Shown here piece by piece: positions 33,538 to 43,100 of a stretch of 64,000 nt of DNA; within the stretch, counting starts at the first letter, position 1, and each line of letters opens with the position of its first letter. The translations under genes and the position numbers were made by a program. The notes under the pieces were generated by a model, which saw only the letters and a program-made list of their open reading frames with translations, ran no database searches and was not told the origin of the DNA. The DNA comes from Gordonibacter sp034932485 (lineage in GTDB: Bacteria > Actinomycetota > Coriobacteriia > Coriobacteriales > Eggerthellaceae), in contig JAYFOQ010000009.1 of assembly GCA_034932485.1 (NCBI GenBank), forward strand, positions 1 through 64,000, written 5' to 3'.

Positions 33538-34011
33538 ATGGACGAAACAGGAGTCTTGGGGCTGCTCGAAGAGCTCTCGATCCTCCTCGAGGATTCGAAG
33601 CCGGTCTTTGGCAAGGGCAATATGCGTCAAGTCGATATTGCCGCAGCATTCGAGATCATGGACGAGATCCGCGATACGTTCCCCAGCGAGTTCTCGCAGG
33701 CACGTCAGATCGTGCGTGAGCGCCAGAGCCTACTGGACGATGCCGAGGCTGAGGCAAATCGCATGATCGAAGATGCGCGCAGCCAAGCTATGACTATTGC
33801 AAGTGAACAAGAGATCGTACGCATCTCTCAGCAGCAAGCCGACCAGATTATGGCTGACGCTCGCGAACTGGAACGTCAGACGCGCGCTGGCGCAGAAGAC
33901 TATGCCGATGAGGTGTTCGGGCATGTCGAGCAGAGCATGGATACGTTGCTTAATAACGTTCGTCGGTGTCGCGACCGACTGAATGCCAACTCTTTGGCTT
34001 CGGGTCGCTAA
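33538..34011 (+). CDS. DivIVA-like coiled-coil protein
   Basis: A 157-residue, mostly helical protein with a long coiled coil (roughly residues 45-130: acidic/basic heptads, ...RQSLLDDAEAEANRMIEDA...). In actinobacteria a gene of this type, often annotated as a cell-division initiation or DivIVA-like protein, lies between coaD and DUF177, as here. GGAAGGA before ATG 33538 supports the start. The stop overlaps the DUF177 start by 1 nt. The coiled coil also resembles ATP synthase b subunits, but there is no membrane anchor. Function is unproven. Confidence 0.7.
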   Translation: MDETGVLGLLEELSILLEDSKPVFGKGNMRQVDIAAAFEIMDEIRDTFPSEFSQARQIVRERQSLLDDAEAEANRMIEDARSQAMTIASEQEIVRISQQQADQIMADARELERQTRAGAEDYADEVFGHVEQSMDTLLNNVRRCRDRLNANSLASGR

Positions 34012-34562
34012 TGAACGCGACGAGCATTCAGCTTCCCTCAGAGCTCTTCGCACCAGCGGAGAGTTCCCATTTTGAAGGTACGTATGCTGCCGGCATAATG
34101 AAGGCCGGGCCTGATTTGTACGATTTCTCCGTTCCGCTTGTCTGGCAAGTCGATGTAACAAATACGGGTGATGCCCTTTTGGTGACCGGTACGGTAGAAG
34201 GTGAGGCTAAGACGTCGTGCGCACGTTGCGTGGACGATTTCATCTTTGCGGTCACTGGTGAGATTGAGGGCTATTATGTGTTTAATGCCGAAGACGCTGT
34301 TTCCGAGGATAGGGAGGGCGATGAGTTTGAGGTGTTGCCCGAAAACAAGACGATTGACCTTGAGCCTCTTATTACAGCAGCGCTGTTAATGGAGTTCCCC
34401 CTCGTGCCACTTTGTGACGACGACTGCCGAGGGCTTTGCCCCGTATGTGGTTCCAATTTAAACGATGGTGACTGCGGGTGTGCGCCGGCAAAAGAGGGGG
34501 AAGAGGATGCGTCCCTTAATCCTTTTGCCGCGTTGAAGGAGTTTCCGTTCGATCAGAACTAG
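34011..34562 (+). CDS. DUF177/YceD family protein
   Basis: A 183-residue DUF177 protein. The core CARCVDDF motif and the acidic C-terminal cysteine cluster CDDDCRGLCPVCGSNLNDGDCGC fit the family, which is linked to 23S rRNA accumulation and usually precedes rpmF. Here a terminator and a 2.8-kb GGDEF gene separate it from rpmF. The start overlaps the upstream stop by one base (TAATG). Confidence 0.9.
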   Translation: MNATSIQLPSELFAPAESSHFEGTYAAGIMKAGPDLYDFSVPLVWQVDVTNTGDALLVTGTVEGEAKTSCARCVDDFIFAVTGEIEGYYVFNAEDAVSEDREGDEFEVLPENKTIDLEPLITAALLMEFPLVPLCDDDCRGLCPVCGSNLNDGDCGCAPAKEGEEDASLNPFAALKEFPFDQN

Positions 34563-34600
34563 TAGCACATCTCATCTTAAAAGCATTTCCCTTACTAAAA

Positions 34601-34630
34601 ACAAAACGGAAGCTCTGGCTTCCGTTTTGT
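34601..34630. terminator. Bidirectional Rho-independent terminator after DUF177
   Basis: A perfect 13-bp stem, ACAAAACGGAAGC (34601-34613) with GCTTCCGTTTTGT (34618-34630), has a TCTG loop; T-rich sequence follows on either strand. It ends the coaD-to-DUF177 transcript before the inserted GGDEF gene. Confidence 0.88.
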
Positions 34631-34685
34631 TGTGTCAGAAGCATTACAGTTTCCGTCTTTCATGCCTCCTAACTAGAATAGATCA

Positions 34686-34745
34686 TTGAGAAAAAGAGGT
34701 ATTTAGTATAATGAGACTTACTTGCTGCTGAACGATATGCAGCAA
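34686..34745 (+). promoter_or_regulatory. Candidate promoter and leader hairpin of the GGDEF gene
   Basis: TATAAT (34707-34712) has a TTGAGA (34686-34691) 15 nt upstream. Ten nt after it, TTGCTGC (34722-34728) pairs perfectly with GCAGCAA (34739-34745), loop 10 nt. The hairpin lies in the 5' leader and could be an operator or mRNA structure. No cyclic-di-GMP riboswitch consensus is recognisable. Confidence 0.5.
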
Positions 34746-34801
34746 TGACCCCTTGATGGCGAGGAGTCCCCATCCGTCTCTCTGAGAAGGGCGTGAGTTA
34801 T

Positions 34802-37609
34802 ATGAGGCGGCTGATTAACCTTCTCTTTATCGTTGCTTCCCTCCTTACCGTAGGTATAGCTTTTTTTGCTTTCTTTGTTTCTGCGGGAAATCCTGTGAAT
34901 AACGATGATGCTCTCCTTTCGTATTCTGACGATTGGGAACTCCCAGACGGGGGAGGGTTCATTAATCTTGCTGGAGAGCCTTATCCTGAAGGAACTACTG
35001 AGATTATTGTGTCAAAGACTCTTCCTAATCCGTTGCCCAGCGATGCGGTGTTGTATATGCGGTCGCAGCATAATGCGGTAGAGCTTTCGGTCGACGGGGA
35101 GCCGTTGAATGTTGAGGGCGTGTTTTACAACGGGACCTTTGGTATTGATTATGTGGGTGTATGGATAGTTGCTCCTCTTTCAGAGGGGATGGCTGGAAAA
35201 ACCATCACGCTCGATATTGCAAAAAGCGATGGCAATCGAGACAGGGTTCCCGAGGAAACCTTGATTGCAAGCAAAAATGCCTTGACGCTTCATCTTGCTA
35301 ACAAAAGCATTATTCCTACTGCCATTGCGTGCTTTATGATCATGCTTGCGTTTGGTATATTCGTTGCCAGTTTTTTTCTCAAGAGACATCAGGGTCTCAG
35401 TGTTGATCTTGTTTTGTTCTGGTTGGCAGTATTTATTTTCCTGAGTGCTTTTTGGATGTTTATGGATGATAACGTTGTTTTTATCTTTGCCCCCTACAAT
35501 GATGCTTGCTATTTCTTGTCGTTCTATAGCTTTATGCTGCTTCCCATTCCTTTTTCCTTATTTATTGCTGAACGTATTCCTCGCAGCCGGATGGTTATGC
35601 AGATTCTCTCTTGTGGGTTTTTACTCGCTTTTTTCTTGTCGGTTATTGCTGCGATAGGGTTTGCTCAGCCGCTTTCTCTCATGCTTCCCCTAACTCATTT
35701 TTTCATTGTTGCTGGATTGGTGGCCACTTTCGCCTACGTTTGGCGGGATCGTGACGTAAGCGGAGTTCTTCGCGTACCTGAATTGGCGTGGGGACTTTCT
35801 GTGTTTGTGGTTGCAGTAGTTGGGGCGATTGTGGCATTTTATTTTGGAGCAATTCAGACTTACTCTATTTTGTTTAAGTGTGCTATATTCGCATTCGTAC
35901 TAACGCTGAGCTGGGGTGCCTTGAACCGCGCCCTCTTGAGTGTTAATCGCGCTCTATCCTTCGAACAACTTTCTCAGACCATTCCTTGTGGCATATGTCG
36001 ATTGAATTATGGAGAGGAATTTTCAATTGCTTATGCTAATGACTATCTATATCGCATGTTCGGCTACGAGCCTGACGAGCCAAAGCAACAAGGTCTTAGT
36101 GAATTTGACTATATTTTCTATCCTGAAGATCGACAATCTTTGCGGCAAGAGTTGTTGGACAGAATTCAGGAAGGCATGCATACGTTTGAAATTGAAACAC
36201 GTGCTCGACATAAATCGGGTGCATTGATTTATTTATTAACCACTAATAACTATTTACCTGAACAAAATGAAATTGTTTCAACACTAACCGATATCACTTT
36301 GCGAAAGACCGCTGAGGATAAGCTTCGTGTGAGTGAGATGGAGTTTCGTGTGGCAGCGGAACAGAGCGAGAAGTATATTATGCGCTACGACATCAAAGGA
36401 CGGTGCCTCTACGCCAACATTAAGGCGGTTGCAAAATTTGGCATGCCGAAACGGTGTGAAGAGCCTATTGAAGAATGGTTTGCCCTTGGATTGGTTAATC
36501 AAAACAGTCGCGTGACACAGCGCAAATTTTTTGAGGCAATCCATCGGGGTGATGCACATGGGTTGGCGGTGTTGTCTTTACGTCCGCTTGGTTCGGCGGC
36601 TTATCGCTGGTACCATTTTGACTTTACTACTGTTTGCGACAAACGGGAGGTGCCTGATCAGGCTGTTATCTCGTTTTATGACGTAACCGATCAACGCGAG
36701 AAAGAATTAGCTTACGAGCGGCTTATACAGAGTTCTGAAATGATTGCGGAAGATCAGGTAACAACCTTTGAGTGTAATCTATCTCAAGACGAGATAGAGA
36801 AGGTGTCGGGCAAATTAGTAGGCACTCTTCCTCGTAGATCGGGCTTAGATGCGCAGGCTGCCGAATACGGGAAGTTTATTCATGAAGACGAGCGTGCCCA
36901 GGTGCTTGAAATTTTAAACCGAGTTAATCTGACTAAAAGTTTCTACCGAGGTGTCTATACTCACGATCTTGAATTCCGCTTGATGCACGAGGGGGCGTAC
37001 CGGTGGTATAGGTTGAGTGTCCAGGTGGTGAAGTATGTCGATAATGACGATTTGAAAGCTTTTGTGGTAGTGCGAGACATTAACGAGAAAAAGGTAAAGG
37101 AACTTCGCCTTATAGAACGCTCCGAAATTGATGGTCTCACAGGCATTCTAAATCGTTCGGCCTTCGAACAAAAGTTTACTGAATTGGTTGAGCGGGATAG
37201 GACGGCTTGCCATGCGTTGGTAATGATGGACATTGATCACTTCAAAGATGTCAACGATACCGAAGGACACGCTTATGGCGATCATGTGTTGCGGGATGTG
37301 GCTCAAGACGTGCGCGGAATTTTGCGTCAAGGTGATATCGTGGGTCGCTTAGGCGGCGATGAATTCGTATTCTGTCTCGCGAATATACGTGGCGATAAGG
37401 AACTTGCTAGCTTACTCGAGCGTTTGCGTAGTTGTTTGGATCGCGTGCTTACGAGCGAATTGCGACAGTCGGTTAGCATAGGTGCCACCCTTTTTTGCGG
37501 TGAAGCCCCTGAATTTTCTCATGTTTACCATCAAGCTGATCTTGCTCTGTATCGTGCGAAGCGTGGAGGTAGAAACCAGGTGGTTCTTTTTGATCCACAA
37601 GAAGAATAA
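34802..37609 (+). CDS. Membrane diguanylate cyclase with sensory, PAS and GGDEF domains
   Basis: A 935-residue signalling protein. One N-terminal membrane segment, an extracytoplasmic region to about residue 165 and about seven to eight further membrane segments (to ~375) form the sensor. PAS-like domains follow (about 390-500, 510-630, 640-770). A C-terminal GGDEF domain has the intact active site GGDEF at 851-855 and an allosteric I-site R842-x-x-D845 five residues before it, so it should make cyclic di-GMP and be product-inhibited. ATG 34802 has GAGAAGGG 10 nt upstream; GTG 34793 is too close. It is a single-gene unit between DUF177 and rpmF. Confidence 0.9.
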   Translation: MRRLINLLFIVASLLTVGIAFFAFFVSAGNPVNNDDALLSYSDDWELPDGGGFINLAGEPYPEGTTEIIVSKTLPNPLPSDAVLYMRSQHNAVELSVDGEPLNVEGVFYNGTFGIDYVGVWIVAPLSEGMAGKTITLDIAKSDGNRDRVPEETLIASKNALTLHLANKSIIPTAIACFMIMLAFGIFVASFFLKRHQGLSVDLVLFWLAVFIFLSAFWMFMDDNVVFIFAPYNDACYFLSFYSFMLLPIPFSLFIAERIPRSRMVMQILSCGFLLAFFLSVIAAIGFAQPLSLMLPLTHFFIVAGLVATFAYVWRDRDVSGVLRVPELAWGLSVFVVAVVGAIVAFYFGAIQTYSILFKCAIFAFVLTLSWGALNRALLSVNRALSFEQLSQTIPCGICRLNYGEEFSIAYANDYLYRMFGYEPDEPKQQGLSEFDYIFYPEDRQSLRQELLDRIQEGMHTFEIETRARHKSGALIYLLTTNNYLPEQNEIVSTLTDITLRKTAEDKLRVSEMEFRVAAEQSEKYIMRYDIKGRCLYANIKAVAKFGMPKRCEEPIEEWFALGLVNQNSRVTQRKFFEAIHRGDAHGLAVLSLRPLGSAAYRWYHFDFTTVCDKREVPDQAVISFYDVTDQREKELAYERLIQSSEMIAEDQVTTFECNLSQDEIEKVSGKLVGTLPRRSGLDAQAAEYGKFIHEDERAQVLEILNRVNLTKSFYRGVYTHDLEFRLMHEGAYRWYRLSVQVVKYVDNDDLKAFVVVRDINEKKVKELRLIERSEIDGLTGILNRSAFEQKFTELVERDRTACHALVMMDIDHFKDVNDTEGHAYGDHVLRDVAQDVRGILRQGDIVGRLGGDEFVFCLANIRGDKELASLLERLRSCLDRVLTSELRQSVSIGATLFCGEAPEFSHVYHQADLALYRAKRGGRNQVVLFDPQEE

Positions 37610-37645
37610 TCAAAATATTCTTGATATCGCGGTGTTAGTTGCACT

Positions 37646-37806
37646 TTGTTTTCGATGATTTTTTCGGTACAATTGAAATTCTAGACGGTGAAGCCTTCCT
37701 ATCGTTTAGGAAATTGTAGTGCTGAGCACTTGCGAGGTAGGCATTTCTTTGGTAACATACCACTTCGCGTGTTTACTTAAGCGAGTACGGACGACCGACT
37801 CGTCCG
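37646..37806 (+). promoter_or_regulatory. Candidate rpmF promoter and leader with hairpin
   Basis: TTGTTT (37646-37651), a 16-nt spacer and TACAAT (37668-37673) form a plausible promoter about 155 nt before rpmF. In the leader, CGGACGA (37788-37794) pairs perfectly with TCGTCCG (37800-37806) around a 5-nt loop, directly before the ribosome site. Such a hairpin could serve autogenous control, which is unproven for L32. Confidence 0.5.
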
Positions 37807-37827
37807 GCTGAAGAAGGAGCATAGATC

Positions 37828-38007
37828 ATGGCAGTACCTAAGCGCAAAATGGGCCGCATTCGCACCCACAACCGTCGCAGCGCAAATGACAAGGTTGCGG
37901 CGCCTGCTCGTTCCGTATGCCCGCAGTGCGGCGAAGTGAAGCTCCCGCATCGTGTATGTGGCAATTGCGGTTTCTACAAGAACCGCGAAGTCATCGAGAC
38001 GGACTAG
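37828..38007 (+). CDS. rpmF: 50S ribosomal protein L32
   Basis: A 59-residue L32 of the zinc-binding form: MAVPKRKMGRIRTHNRRSAN at the start and paired cysteines CPQC and CGNC near the C-terminus. AAGGAG 8 nt upstream supports the ATG. It is followed by a strong terminator and then plsX, the usual neighbour, but is cut off from DUF177 by the GGDEF gene. Confidence 0.97.
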   Translation: MAVPKRKMGRIRTHNRRSANDKVAAPARSVCPQCGEVKLPHRVCGNCGFYKNREVIETD

Positions 38008-38047
38008 CCCGTTCTCCCAGCGCTTGCGCTGAGACTTGTATCGACAG

Positions 38048-38092
38048 GCCTCCTAGCATTTCAGCGTTCGCTGCATTGCTAGGAGGCTTTTT
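38048..38092 (+). terminator. Rho-independent terminator after rpmF
   Basis: GCCTCCTAGCA (38048-38058) pairs with TGCTAGGAGGC (38077-38087); the loop contains a nested CAGCG/CGCTG stem. Five T follow at 38088-38092. It separates rpmF from the plsX-rnc-smc genes, which must use their own promoter or readthrough. Confidence 0.9.
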
Positions 38093-38133
38093 CTGGTTAA
38101 GGATAAGGAAGCCGTCAGCAAGAGGAGCTGTTT

Positions 38134-39168
38134 ATGTCAGATAAGGTCACCATTACGGTAGATGCGATGGGTGGAGATAATGCCCCTCAGGTCGTATTGG
38201 AAGGTGTGGCTGATGCGCTCGCTGCAGATGCGGGATTATCGGTTATCTTGTGTGGCCCCGCAGAGATTGTAAACCCTTTTGCCGCCATACACGAGCGCTG
38301 TGAGGCCCAGACAACAACGCAGGTTATCGGCATGGATGAGCATCCAGCAAATGCGGTGCGTACCAAGAAGGACTCATCCATTGTGGTGGGATGCCGCTTG
38401 GTGAAGGAAGGTAAGGCGCACGGCTTTTTTTCTGCGGGATCCACAGGAGCTTGTTTGGCTGCGGGTACGCTGGTTATGGGTCGTATTAAAGGTGTTTCTC
38501 GTCCAGCTATGGCTACGGTCATTCCGTCTCCGGTTCGTCCTGTTGTTTTATGTGACGTGGGTGCCAATGCTGATTGCAAACCCGCCTATCTGGTGCAGTT
38601 TGGTCAGATGGCTACCATTTATGCAGAAAAGATCGTGGGTATAAAAAATCCGCAGGCTGCCCTCTTGAACATTGGAGAGGAAGATACGAAGGGTTCGCAG
38701 TTTGCTCAAGAAGCTCATGCGCTTTTACGTGAGTACTTGCCGAATTTTGCTGGCAATGCTGAAGGCGGCGATATTCTTGCTGCAAATTTCGACGTAATTA
38801 TTACCGATGGCTTTACCGGTAACGTGTGTCTAAAGACTATTGAAGGTACGTCAAAGACGATCTTTAAGACGCTTAAGGCCATCATGTTGAAGTCGTTTCT
38901 CACCAAACTAGGGGCGCTTGCTATAAAGGGCGAACTAAAACGGCTTATGGAGCAAGTAAGCCCCGATACGTATGGTGGTGCACCACTTCTCGGCGTAAAG
39001 GGTGCGTGTGTGGTGGGACATGGATCATCGAACGCTCTTGCCATAAAGAACGGCGTTTTGACTACCGCGAGCATTGTACGGGCGGGTGTTTCTGAAATAA
39101 TCGCGCAAACGGTTGCGACAGGCGCATCCTCGTCCCCGACGTGCGCTTCCTCCGCTACAATAGACTAA
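38134..39168 (+). CDS. plsX: Phosphate acyltransferase PlsX
   Basis: A 344-residue soluble or peripheral enzyme that converts acyl-ACP to acyl-phosphate, the donor for PlsY (16450-17130). TVDAMGGDNAPQVVLEG at the N-terminus, FFSAGSTGACLAAGTL, and the C-terminal YGGAPLLGVKGACVVGHGSSNALAIKNG are family signatures. A ribosome site AAGAGGAG precedes the ATG. The last ~12 residues, rich in Ser/Thr, are an extra tail. Confidence 0.96.
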   Translation: MSDKVTITVDAMGGDNAPQVVLEGVADALAADAGLSVILCGPAEIVNPFAAIHERCEAQTTTQVIGMDEHPANAVRTKKDSSIVVGCRLVKEGKAHGFFSAGSTGACLAAGTLVMGRIKGVSRPAMATVIPSPVRPVVLCDVGANADCKPAYLVQFGQMATIYAEKIVGIKNPQAALLNIGEEDTKGSQFAQEAHALLREYLPNFAGNAEGGDILAANFDVIITDGFTGNVCLKTIEGTSKTIFKTLKAIMLKSFLTKLGALAIKGELKRLMEQVSPDTYGGAPLLGVKGACVVGHGSSNALAIKNGVLTTASIVRAGVSEIIAQTVATGASSSPTCASSATID

Positions 39169-39173
39169 AGCGG

Positions 39174-39268
39174 GAAAGCCCTGAAGTAGAAACTTCGGAG
39201 GCTTTCTGCGCGCTCGCTCGACGCTTCGCAGCACTTTAGCCAAACGTCGCGCGAGTGCTGCAGAAGAC
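39174..39268 (+). promoter_or_regulatory. Two stem-loops in the rnc leader, candidate RNase III autoregulation site
   Basis: Stem 1 pairs GAAAGCC (39174-39180) with GGCTTTC (39200-39206) and, inside it, TGAAGT with ACTTCG around an AGAA loop. Stem 2 pairs GCAGCACT (39228-39235) with AGTGCTGC (39254-39261), extendable by CTTC/GAAG after a bulge. Neither is followed by a T-run. In Escherichia coli and Streptomyces RNase III cuts its own leader; these duplexes are good candidates for the same control here (inference). Confidence 0.5.
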
Positions 39269-39305
39269 GCAAAACGCACGCACCGATTACGAGAGCCGAA
39301 ACGTC

Positions 39306-40151
39306 ATGACCTTGACTGAAGAACAACAAAACAAGCTGGCTAGAGCGCAGGAAATACTTGACTATCGTTTTGATAGCGAGCATCTCCTGCTCTCCGCGAT
39401 TACCCATCCTTCCGCAACTGAGGGTAAATCTGTTAAATACTCTTATGAGCGCTTAGAGTTTTTAGGTGACAGTATTTTGGGTGCTATTGTGGCGGCTATC
39501 GCATTTCATCGCTACCACGACCTAGACGAAGGTGGCCTTACACGCATAAAGGTGGCCTTAGTGTCGGGCGCGAGTCTGTCTGAGGTGGCGGCTCGCTTGG
39601 GCTTTGCCGACATTATTGTGTTTGGGTCATCTGAAACGGGCACAGGTAAACGTGGGCTTCACTCAGCCTTAGAAAATGTGTATGAAGCGGTGGTGGCTGC
39701 GCTGTACTTAGATGGCGGTATCGAAGCGGCGCGTGCATTCGTTGAAGATACCCTTGTTCCTCGTATGTCTATGGATATGGCGCGTGAACCTGAAAATCCG
39801 AAGAGCGCTTTGCAGGAAAAACTGCAAGAAGACGGCATAACACCCACCTATAAGCTTGTAGAGATGCAGGGTCCTCCGCACGACCGTACGTTTGTGGCGC
39901 AGGTGTTCGCAGGTACTCAGGGTATGGCTCGTGGTACGGGGCGTACGAAGAAGGAGGCCGAAAGCCAAGCTGCTAAGAGTACGTTGGCTCGCATGGGAGA
40001 GTTTTTAGGATTGGGCACCTCTGAGGAAGAACGTGCCGAGAAGGCCGCCGCTTCTAAGCTTGCTAAGGCCGAGAAGGTGGCAGCACGCGCTGAAGAACGT
40101 GCGCGCAAAAAGACCGAACGTGCCCAGGCCAAGCAGCGCAAGCAGGGATAA
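39306..40151 (+). CDS. rnc: Ribonuclease III with basic C-terminal tail
   Basis: A 281-residue double-strand-specific endoribonuclease for rRNA and mRNA processing. The catalytic domain has the signature YERLEFLGDSILG; a double-stranded RNA-binding domain follows (about residues 160-230: NPKSALQEKLQEDGITPTY...GTGRTKKEAESQAAK). An Ala/Lys/Glu/Arg-rich helical tail of about 45 residues, absent in typical ~225-residue RNase III, ends the protein. The ATG at 39306 has no strong ribosome site. smc starts 3 nt after its stop. Confidence 0.94.
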   Translation: MTLTEEQQNKLARAQEILDYRFDSEHLLLSAITHPSATEGKSVKYSYERLEFLGDSILGAIVAAIAFHRYHDLDEGGLTRIKVALVSGASLSEVAARLGFADIIVFGSSETGTGKRGLHSALENVYEAVVAALYLDGGIEAARAFVEDTLVPRMSMDMAREPENPKSALQEKLQEDGITPTYKLVEMQGPPHDRTFVAQVFAGTQGMARGTGRTKKEAESQAAKSTLARMGEFLGLGTSEEERAEKAAASKLAKAEKVAARAEERARKKTERAQAKQRKQG

Positions 40152-40154
40152 CCC

Positions 40155-43100
40155 GTGTATCTGAAGTCACTGGTTCTTAAAGGATTTAAGTCGTTTGCCG
40201 ACCGCAGCGTGCTCTCTCTTGAGCCGGGCATTACGGCGGTTGTGGGACCAAACGGTTCGGGTAAGTCAAACATTTCTGATGCGGTACTTTGGGTACTGGG
40301 CGAACGTAATGCGAAAAATCTACGTGGCCAAGCCATGGAAGACGTTATTTTTGCGGGGTCGTCTGCCCGCAAGGGTACCGGACTAGCTGAAGTTGACTTG
40401 GTGTTGGATAACTCTGATGGCACGCTACCGGTCGATTTCTCTGAGGTTGCTCTCACGCGTCGTATGTATCGCTCGGGTGAAAGTGAATATCTGATAAACG
40501 GCACGGTTGCGCGCCGTATGGATGTGTTGGATATTTTGCACGACACGGGGTTGGGTACCGGTACGCACTCCATTATTTCTCAAGGAAGTCTTGACTCTAT
40601 TCTGCAATCGAAGCCCGAAGACCGTCGCGCTCTCATTGAGGAAGCTGCTGGCGTACTGAAGCATAAGCAGCGCAAGGCGAAGAGCGAGCGGAAGCTCGAG
40701 CATATGGATCAGCATCTCACGCGGGTAAAAGATGTGGTTGCTGAAGTTGAACGTCAACTGGGACCCTTGGAGCGCAAGGCCAAACGCGCGCTTGCCTACC
40801 AAGGGCTTGCTACAGAATTGGCTGACTTGACGTTAGCCCTTGCTGTAGATGATCTCCGGACGTTGCAGCGTGCTTGGGATGAGGCGGTAGCGCGCGAGAA
40901 GACGTTGGATCATGAATTGGAACAAAAGCGAGCGGCAATCACTGCGGCTGAAAGTAAAGCTGAAGAATTGCAGGAGCGCATTCGTCGTGACAGCACTGAT
41001 GCGGGTGAGTTGGCAAAACATCATCGTCGGGCGTCCTCCGCTGTTGAGCGTATTGAAGGAGCGACGCTTCTACTGAGGGAAAAGCGTCGTGCTGCCCAAG
41101 ATTACGAGGCTGATCTTCGCATTACGCGGGAGACAAACAAAGAAAAGCGTATCCAAGCCGAAGCCGATCGCGCCTCAGCTGCAGCTCAACTTGCTGAAGT
41201 GCGCGCAGACCACGCTCGCGCCGATGAGGTAGCAGCACGCCTGGCTAAAGAACGGTCTGAGGCTGCCGAGAAGCGCCGCATTATTGAGCGCGAGGTGGAG
41301 GACCTTACGGCTCTGCGTCGAGAGCTTGAGCGTGAGCGCGATGAGGCGAAGCGCGAACAGTCGGTTACTCAGGAAGCACTTGCTAACGGGTTGGCGCACG
41401 CCAAGCTTGTCGACGGACGAAGTAAGGAACTGGCAATACAATTAGATCGCGCTCAAACCGATCATGCTGAGCGCGCTTCACGAGCGCACGAATACACGAG
41501 TTCTCTTGCGGCGTTGGAAGAACGCGAGGGCGCTGCTCGCGCGCGTGTGGGTACGTCGTTTGCTGCGCGCGAGGCTGCGCGTTCGGTGCTTGACGAGGCT
41601 CGCGATGCTGAGCGGTTGTTGATTTCTCAAATAAAAGGTATCGAGGAAGTTGAGCGGGCAAGTCAGGCGTCCGGTCCATCTTTGGCCTGGTTGCTTAATC
41701 ATAAAGAAGATTTTGCCACAGGCTTAACGCCTCTGTCTCATGCAGTATCTGCCCCCGAAGGGTTTGAGATGCTGGTCGAGCGTTTGCTGGGTACCGATCT
41801 TTCTGCGCTCTTGGTAGACGATGCGAGTGGCGCACGCGTTGTGGTAGAAGCGTTGGTTGAGCGCGCTGAGGCGGGAGAGGTTTCGCTGGTATTGCGAGAC
41901 GATGTGGCTGCAGGTAAGTCACCCGTGCCAGCTACTGGTTGTAGGTTACTTGATGAATTGTCGTATCCAGCTGAGGCTGCTCGTGCTGTGGAGGCGCTAC
42001 TCGGCGATATTGTTATATGCGAGAGCTTGAACGACGCTTTTGCTGCCCACGAGAAAGACACCGAGGGGCTGCGTTTTGTCACGATGGATGGTTGTGTTGT
42101 GTGGCCCAGCGGCAAGGTGTGGATTCCGGGTGCAGTTGACGACGACGGTGAAGGTGTCTTGGCGCGTCACCGCCGATTAGAGGAACTACGTGGGTGTCTG
42201 CTCGGTGCGGAGCAGGCTTGTGCTGCGGCTTTGGCATCATCGAACGGGGCGGAGGATGCCTACCGTTTAGCTCAGACTGAGAGCTTGAAGCTTTCGCAGC
42301 AGCTCGCCGAATTGCGCGGTACTGCTCAGGCTGCTGTTGCCGATGCGGAGCAGGCTGAAGGTAAACTGGTGAGCGTTCGCCGCGAACTGGAGGATGTCGA
42401 GCGTCAACGCGCGGATGCAGAGCGTACGGTGGCAGATGCTCGTCCGAACGTTGAGGAGCTTGCGGAACGTGTAGCTGCGCTTGAGAAGTCTATGGATGAA
42501 GCGCGCGAAACGCTTGCGAGTAAACAGGATGCTGTTGTGCCGCTGCGCAAAGAGGCTGGACGATTGAACGATGCCCTCAACGAGGCGAAACTGAAGGCTG
42601 CCACACTGGCTGAACGCGAGACCTATACGTCGCGTGTTGTTGATGCTCGCGTTCGTGAGATTGAGCAAATCGATACTGCCGATGCAGAGGCGCGTGAGGG
42701 CTTGACACGCAAGATGGTGGCTCAGGAACGTATTGAGCCGTTGCTTGCGCTTTTGGAAGAGTTGTCCGATAGTGCGCGTCGTCGAACGCGTAATCTTGAA
42801 GAGGCTGCCAGCGCTGCACAGGATGCAACCAGCGGCATGCATCATGCTGCCAATGAGGCTCGTACGGCAGCGCGTGCTGCCTATGATGCTTTCGATGAGG
42901 CCAATGCGCGTATGGCACAGGCGCGTGTTGATAAGGGTCGTCTTGAAGTGCAGGTTGAAGCTGCGGTGAATGGTATCGTGCATGATTGTAAGGTGCCTCT
43001 TGACCACGCTTTAGAACTTCCGATTTTGGAAGATCGCGGCAGTACCGAAGATCAGGCTTTCAAGCTGCGCCGTCGTATTGCCAACATGGGCACCATCAAC

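Noticed and set aside
33538..34011. ATP synthase b subunit
   Set aside because: The coiled coil looks similar, but there is no membrane anchor and no other atp gene nearby. The coaD-DUF177 context fits a DivIVA-like protein.
34713..34801. Cyclic-di-GMP riboswitch in the GGDEF leader
   Set aside because: Only one 7-bp hairpin is present; the GEMM core motifs are missing.
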